NCBI RefSeq assembly: GCF_003813865.1 | Contig: NZ_RMVG01000021.1 | Coordinates: 1-64,000 of the forward strand | DNA from: Candidatus Pantoea deserta | GTDB taxonomy: Bacteria; Pseudomonadota; Gammaproteobacteria; Enterobacterales; Enterobacteriaceae | Reading direction: 5' to 3' | DNA length: 64,000 bases | Shown: piece by piece, positions 59,509 through 64,000 of the stretch | Layout of the letters: each line of letters begins with the position of its first letter | Numbering within the stretch: position 1 is the first letter of the stretch | Notes under the pieces: model-generated | The model's database searches: none | Told to the model about the DNA's origin: nothing | What the model saw: only the letters and a program-made list of their open reading frames with translations | Program-made: the position numbers and the translations under genes

Positions 59509-62480
59509 TAAAATTTCTCCGGATGTTCTACGTGTTCAGGCGGCTGACGGTAGCCGTCCTGCCGCCACTTCTGCTCCACCGGAACGTGATCCAGCGGCGT
59601 GCGCTGCCCGTGGCGGAAATTATGGCGCGGAATAGGGTTCGGCTGCGGCGCGCGCGTCAGTCGGGTCATGCTGACCGCGATCTCTTTGTAAGCCGGCGTA
59701 TTGACGTCTGGATCGTGATGCTCGCCGGTCAGCCCGTTAACCCCTGGCTTGCCGTGGTGAATAGGAATAAACAGCAGGTTTCCCGCCACGCGATCGGTAA
59801 CCACCACCGGCACCTCTACCGTGCCGCGCCGCGATTTAAGTTCAACCCACTCGCCCTCTTTCAGGCCGCGCGCCTGCGCCAGCTGCGGCGAGATCTCCAC
59901 AAACCAGTTAGGCGATAGCGACAACATGCGACCGCCCTGACCGGTCTGGTTGGTCGACTGGAAGTGTTCCAGCATGCGGCCATTGTCCAGCATCAGATCG
60001 TACTCTTCGTCCGCCTCTTCCATTGGCGGCTGCCAGCTCAGCGGATAGAGGCGCGCTTTGCCGTCGGGGAAGGTAAATTTTTTGGTGTAGAGCAGCGGCG
60101 TGCTCTCGCCGTCCGGCGTCACTGGCCAAATCTGCGACTGCCAGCCCACCAGACGCTCGTAGCTGACGCCAGCGAATATCTCTGCGATACCGGCGGCTTC
60201 CGCCATAATCGCGCCGGGATTGGGGTAGTTCCAGTGATGACCGAGGCGCGCCGCCAGTTCGGTAAAGATTTGCCAGTCGGGACGGCTGTCGCCCAGCGGT
60301 TTCATGGCTGGTGAAAAATGCTGAATGCGGCGTTCGGTATTAACGAAGGTGCCCTCTTTCTCCACGCTGGGACAGCCTGGCAGCACCACATCGGCAAATT
60401 CGGCGGTACGGCTCATAAAGATGTCCTGCACCACCATAAAGTCGAGGCGGCTGAAGGCCTCATGCACTTTCGTGGAGTCGGCGTCGGAGAAGGCCGTCTC
60501 TTCGCCCGTGATATACATAGCGCGCAGTTTTCCCTCATGCGCGTGCTGCACCATCATGAAATTATCAGACCCAGCCTTATCGGAGAGTTCCTCAGGCGTA
60601 ACGCCCCAGGCGCGCGCCCACTTCTCGCGCATCGCCGGATCGGTAACTTTTTCGTAGCCAGGGTAAACGTTGCTCAGGCAGCCAAAGTCGCTGGCGCCCT
60701 GCACATTGTTATGACCGCGCATCGGATAGCCGCCGGTGCCGGGGCGTCCGTAGTTGCCCGTCACCAGCAGCAAATTGGACAGCGCGGTGCTGGTGTCGGC
60801 GCCATGACTATGCTGAGTAATGCCCATGGCCCACAGCAGACAAACGCTCTCCGCCTGCCCGATCATTTCCGCCGCCGAGGTGAGTTCCTCAACGCTGAGT
60901 CCGGTAACCTCGCTGGCAAATTCCAGAGTAAAAGGCGCAAGCGAGGCGCGATACTCCTCGACCTGATTGACGCGCTGCGCCAGAAACGCCTCGTCGGCAT
61001 AGCCTTTGTCGAACATATACTTCGACATCGCCGAGGCCCAGACTATATCGGTGCCGGGCTTAATACGCAGGAACTGATCGGCGCGTTCGGCCATTTCATG
61101 ACGGCGCGGATCCACCACCAGCAGCTTCTGTCCACGGTGCTTGTGGCTCTGCTTGATGTGCGACGCGATAACCGGATGGTTCTCCGCCAGATTGCTGCCG
61201 ACGGTAATAATCAAATCGGTTTTCTGTAGATCGCGGATCGTCCCTGCATCGCCGCCGTAGCCTACGGTGCGGAACAGGCCTTCGGTCGCCGGGTTCTGGC
61301 AGTAGCGCGACGAGTTATCGACATTATTAGTGCCGAAGATCAGTCGGGCGATTTTCTGCGTCAGATAGGCCTCTTCATTGCTGGCCTTGCTGGAGCCGAT
61401 AAAGCCGATGGCGTCGCCGCCGTACTGGCGCGCCACATCCCGCAGGCCTTGCGCCACCCGATCCAGCGCTTCGTCCCAGCTGGCCGGACGAAAACGGCCA
61501 TTTTCGCGGATCAGCGGCGTGGTCAGGCGATGAGGGCTGTTGACGAAATCCCAGCCGAATTTGCCTTTCACGCAGGTAGAAATTCCGTTGGCGGGCGCGT
61601 CGGCCACCGGCTGCACCTTCAGGATATGCCGATCGCGCGTCCAGATTTCAAAGCTGCATCCAACGCCGCAGTAGGTGCAGACGGTTTTCGTGCGTTTGAT
61701 TTCCGCCTGCCGCAGCGCATCGTCAATCAGCGAAATGCCGGTGATCGGCTCCATGCCAATGCTGTTTTCCAGCGATTTTACGAAGTCGATCATGGGTCGC
61801 TTCAGCCCTTCATCCATTGCGGTAAAGGGACCCGCGTCGGGCTGCATGGTTTTTTCCAGCAGCGCGTTACAGGGGCAGACCGTTACGCAATGGCCGCAGC
61901 TCACGCAGCTCGAACCGGCAATTTGCGTGCCGCCGTCCCAGAGCACGCGCGGATGCTCCTGGGTGTAGTCGATGCTGAGGGTTTCGTTGACCTCGACGTT
62001 CTGACAGGCTTCCACACAGCGCCCGCACAGAATGCACTGATCGGGATCGTAGGTGTAAAAGGGGTTCGAATGGTCTTTTCCGGTGGGTTTACGCTGGTAA
62101 GGATAGTACTGAATCGGAATATGCATATCCGCGACGGTATTGTGCAGCGTACAGTCGCCAGTGTTATGTTCGCATACGGTGCAGTAAAGCTCGTGCCGAT
62201 TAAGGATGCGGTCCATCCCTTCCTGCTGCGCGGCGCGCGGCCATTCCCCTTCGCTGTTGATCTCCAGCCCCTGGAAGGTGCGCAGCGTACAGCCGCGTAC
62301 TCGTTCCCCATTCGCTTCAACCCAGCAGACATCACAGGTTTCCAGCGGTTGTAGCGCCGGATGGTAACAGACATGGGGCAGTTTTTTTCCCTGCTCGGTA
62401 AGAAAGTCGATCAAGGGCTGATTAATAGCGCCCACCAGGGGTTCGCCATTATAAATAATGGTACAGGTTTTTTCTGACAT
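59508..62480 (-). CDS. fdhF: Formate dehydrogenase-like molybdopterin oxidoreductase, alpha subunit (YrhE-like)
   Basis: A 990-residue cytosolic molybdoenzyme with N-terminal 2Fe-2S (C38, C49, C52, C64), a His/Cys cluster (C100, C103, C110), two ferredoxin 4Fe-4S motifs (C149-C159, C192-C202) and a core 4Fe-4S (C268, C271, C275, C303). The active-site ligand is Cys394 (TGC, not Sec) in NSSRYCQNPATEGLFRTVGY; the next residue is Gln where canonical formate dehydrogenases have His. YPMRGHNNVQG preserves the Arg motif. It resembles Bacillus YrhE/YjgC. Formate oxidation is probable but the Cys-Gln pair makes it uncertain. It is first in an operon with DUF1641, cioA and cioB. GAGGCG is the ribosome-binding site. 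Confidence 0.9.
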   Translation of the reverse strand: MSEKTCTIIYNGEPLVGAINQPLIDFLTEQGKKLPHVCYHPALQPLETCDVCWVEANGERVRGCTLRTFQGLEINSEGEWPRAAQQEGMDRILNRHELYCTVCEHNTGDCTLHNTVADMHIPIQYYPYQRKPTGKDHSNPFYTYDPDQCILCGRCVEACQNVEVNETLSIDYTQEHPRVLWDGGTQIAGSSCVSCGHCVTVCPCNALLEKTMQPDAGPFTAMDEGLKRPMIDFVKSLENSIGMEPITGISLIDDALRQAEIKRTKTVCTYCGVGCSFEIWTRDRHILKVQPVADAPANGISTCVKGKFGWDFVNSPHRLTTPLIRENGRFRPASWDEALDRVAQGLRDVARQYGGDAIGFIGSSKASNEEAYLTQKIARLIFGTNNVDNSSRYCQNPATEGLFRTVGYGGDAGTIRDLQKTDLIITVGSNLAENHPVIASHIKQSHKHRGQKLLVVDPRRHEMAERADQFLRIKPGTDIVWASAMSKYMFDKGYADEAFLAQRVNQVEEYRASLAPFTLEFASEVTGLSVEELTSAAEMIGQAESVCLLWAMGITQHSHGADTSTALSNLLLVTGNYGRPGTGGYPMRGHNNVQGASDFGCLSNVYPGYEKVTDPAMREKWARAWGVTPEELSDKAGSDNFMMVQHAHEGKLRAMYITGEETAFSDADSTKVHEAFSRLDFMVVQDIFMSRTAEFADVVLPGCPSVEKEGTFVNTERRIQHFSPAMKPLGDSRPDWQIFTELAARLGHHWNYPNPGAIMAEAAGIAEIFAGVSYERLVGWQSQIWPVTPDGESTPLLYTKKFTFPDGKARLYPLSWQPPMEEADEEYDLMLDNGRMLEHFQSTNQTGQGGRMLSLSPNWFVEISPQLAQARGLKEGEWVELKSRRGTVEVPVVVTDRVAGNLLFIPIHHGKPGVNGLTGEHHDPDVNTPAYKEIAVSMTRLTRAPQPNPIPRHNFRHGQRTPLDHVPVEQKWRQDGYRQPPEHVEHPEKF

Positions 62481-62822
62481 TTAACGCCTCGTTCTCGACA
62501 TTGCAATCGGCATCCAGCCAGCGTGTTCAGGTTTTTATGTAAAGTTATGTCTTCAGCTTAGCGACAAAAAAATCGTCTGCAACGAAGCGGATCCGCTTAA
62601 CGGGTATCCCCTGCTCTTTCTTAAAGGAAAGCCATGGCAAATCAGCCGAAAAAAGCCCTTATTTTCAAAACGATAAATATATTTATGAGCGGGTTCGCAA
62701 AAAATTGTTAATCATTGCGAACCGATGCGCTTATTTATTTGCCGGGCAGAGCGTTGTTGACTCTCTATACTTTTTAATCAGACATTTTTTGACAAACAAC
62801 AGGCAAAAGACAGAGGTGAATA
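62481..62822. other. Divergent promoter region between molybdoenzyme and dehydrogenase
   Basis: No gene is supported. The sequence is AT-rich at 62640-62790. A TTGTTGACTCTCTATACT segment near 62752-62770 could contribute promoter elements for the dehydrogenase gene, though spacing of a canonical -35/-10 pair is not right. Confidence 0.4.
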
Positions 62823-64000
62823 ATGAAAGCATTAGTCTGGCACGGCGTGGGAAATATCCAGCTGGATGACGTTCCCGATCCGCAAATTGAGCAACCGGGC
62901 GATGCTGTTATTCGGATTACCGCTTCGGCAATTTGCGGCACCGACCTGCACTTTATTCGCGGTACCTTTAGTGATATGCAGCCTGGCACCATTCTGGGCC
63001 ATGAAGCCGTGGGCATCGTGGAGCAGGTCGGGGACGAAGCCGGTAATCTCAGTCCAGGGGACCGCGTGGTGGTCTGCTCCACGGTATCGTGCGGCGTCTG
63101 CCCGCCCTGCCGGGCCGGTCATACCGCTCAGTGCGATAACGCTAACCCCAACGGTCCGGAAGCGGGCACCTGTTTTTTTGGCGGTCCCAAAGCCACCGGA
63201 CCCGTTAACGGTTTACAGGCTGAGAAAGCGCGTATTCCGTTTGCCGCTAATACGCTGGTGAAAATTCCCGACGGCGTCACCGATGAACAGGCTATTCTGA
63301 TCAGCGATATTTTCCCTACCGCCTGGTTTGGCGCGGAACTGGCCGACATCACGCGCGGCGACATCGTCGTGGTGTTCGGCTGCGGGCCGGTCGGACAGTT
63401 CGCTATCGCCAGCGCGCTGCTGATGGGCGCGGCGCGGGTTATCGCGGTTGACTGCCGCGTTGACCGCCTGGCGATGGCGCGCCGTCAGGGCGCGTTCACG
63501 GTCAATTTTGAACGGGAAGATCCGGTGCAGGTGATTAAAAAGCTGACGGGAGGAACCGGCGCGGACTGCGCCATTGATGCGGTGGGCGTCGACAGCCAGC
63601 ATGCGCATCACGGCCCGGCGAGCGACGAGGCAGAAGAGAAAGCCGGGAAGTTCGAGCAGGAAGTGGCGCAGGTCGCTCCGGAAACCCATCCGCATGAGGG
63701 TAACTGGGTTCCCGGCGATGCCCCGACCCAGGCGCTGGAGTGGGCCATCGCCAGTCTGAAGAAAGCGGGACGTCTCAGCATTATCGGCGTCTATCCTCCC
63801 GCCGCAGAGATTTTCCCCATCGGTAAAGCGATGAACAAGAATCTCACCATCAGGATGGGCAACTGTAACCACCATACCCATATTCCTCACTTGCTGGAGC
63901 TGACGCGCACCGGCGCAATCGATCCTGCCCAGGTGCTGACCAACGTAGAGCCGATTGAGAATGTAGTGGAGGCCTATAAGGCTTTTGACAAGCGCGAACC
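62823..64000 (+). CDS. Zinc-dependent alcohol dehydrogenase, formaldehyde dehydrogenase-like, 3' end cut
   Basis: The frame from ATG 62823 runs 392 codons to the window end without a stop, so the last few residues are missing. It has SAICGTDLHFIRGT (zinc Cys), GHEAVGIVEQ, structural zinc cluster CGVCPPCRAGHTAQC, and Rossmann loop FGCGPVGQFAI; the C-terminal MGNCNHHTH is family-specific. It is divergent from the formate-dehydrogenase-like operon with a 340-bp gap, which would fit aldehyde-to-formate-to-CO2 oxidation if they share regulation. Third enzyme of this kind in the window. Confidence 0.87.
   Translation, partial: MKALVWHGVGNIQLDDVPDPQIEQPGDAVIRITASAICGTDLHFIRGTFSDMQPGTILGHEAVGIVEQVGDEAGNLSPGDRVVVCSTVSCGVCPPCRAGHTAQCDNANPNGPEAGTCFFGGPKATGPVNGLQAEKARIPFAANTLVKIPDGVTDEQAILISDIFPTAWFGAELADITRGDIVVVFGCGPVGQFAIASALLMGAARVIAVDCRVDRLAMARRQGAFTVNFEREDPVQVIKKLTGGTGADCAIDAVGVDSQHAHHGPASDEAEEKAGKFEQEVAQVAPETHPHEGNWVPGDAPTQALEWAIASLKKAGRLSIIGVYPPAAEIFPIGKAMNKNLTIRMGNCNHHTHIPHLLELTRTGAIDPAQVLTNVEPIENVVEAYKAFDKRE

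Noticed and set aside
61290..61310. Selenocysteine in the formate-dehydrogenase-like enzyme
   Set aside because: The active-site codon is TGC (Cys), and the frame has no internal TGA.
60318..62354. Two 300-residue forward frames (60318-61229 and 61449-62354)
   Set aside because: Antisense to the molybdoenzyme with its cysteine clusters; composition typical of shadow frames.
63213..63890. 225-residue reverse frame at right end
   Set aside because: Antisense to the zinc dehydrogenase whose motifs are clear.
1..64000. CRISPR arrays, tRNA or rRNA genes and intact insertion sequences
   Set aside because: I looked for regularly spaced repeats, cloverleaf-type sequences and transposase frames and found none that could be supported by reading alone.

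Overview
The window looks like chromosomal DNA of a gamma-proteobacterium of the order Enterobacterales, most likely an Erwiniaceae member near Pantoea, Mixta or Erwinia. Close E. coli-like homologues (mdtJI, ycgZ, bluF, clcA, yedK-like SRAP) are interleaved with accessory metabolic islands. No tRNA, rRNA, CRISPR array, intact insertion sequence or integrase was seen. From about 8 kb onwards the DNA is GC-rich with dense Enterobacterales-style coding. The first 8 kb is visibly more AT-rich and looser, and holds an incomplete restriction-modification methyltransferase, a frameshifted acyltransferase pseudogene and three dispersed hairpin repeats, so it resembles a horizontally acquired segment.

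Layout. 1-8 kb: edge-truncated adenine methyltransferase, acyltransferase pseudogene, DinB protein, medium-chain reductase, then a type III (Rhizobium etli-like) asparaginase with a LysR regulator and a MalY/PatB aminotransferase. 8-13 kb: formaldehyde-dehydrogenase-like MDR enzyme, exported protein, MFS transporter, quinone-reductase-like enzyme. 13.5-24 kb: a signalling block made of a FixJ-type regulator, a 1846-residue pseudokinase/AAA/GAF/PAS/histidine kinase and a stand-alone receiver, next to a divergent isochorismatase-like hydrolase and an amidohydrolase plus alpha/beta hydrolase; direct repeats in the divergent promoter could be the regulator's target. 24-28.8 kb: NlpA/MetQ lipoprotein behind MetJ boxes, DUF1471-like protein, mdtJI spermidine exporter, LysR/SDR pair. 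29-35 kb: blue-light/biofilm neighbourhood with ycgZ and ymgA-like genes, a UV-damage endonuclease, a DUF606 pair with LysR, and the BLUF-EAL photoreceptor bluF, but no bluR. 35-42.6 kb: hydrolase with CGNR regulator; an MFS carrier and a dehydrogenase/RraA-aldolase operon that share an operator sequence and lie beside an IclR regulator; and a signal-peptide-bearing 3-dehydroquinate dehydratase.

42.7-50.6 kb is the most interesting catabolic unit: NCS1 permease, aldehyde dehydrogenase, luciferase-like (LLM) monooxygenase, flavin reductase with a Nudix-like tail, alpha/beta hydrolase and DUF1185 protein on one strand, with a divergent FadR-type regulator and DUF1330 protein. The enzyme set recalls the Rut pyrimidine pathway and two-component pyridine ring-cleavage systems and suggests oxidative opening of an imported N-heterocycle. 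50.6-55.3 kb has an orphan phage KilAC protein, a second formaldehyde-dehydrogenase-like enzyme, small hypothetical genes (one a 57-residue membrane protein) and an SRAP protein. 55.3-64 kb has the ClcA chloride/proton antiporter and a four-gene operon of formate-dehydrogenase-like molybdoenzyme, DUF1641 and cyanide-insensitive bd oxidase subunits I and II, divergent from a third formaldehyde-dehydrogenase-like gene cut by the window edge. Together these suggest an aldehyde/formate detoxification and respiration theme at that end.
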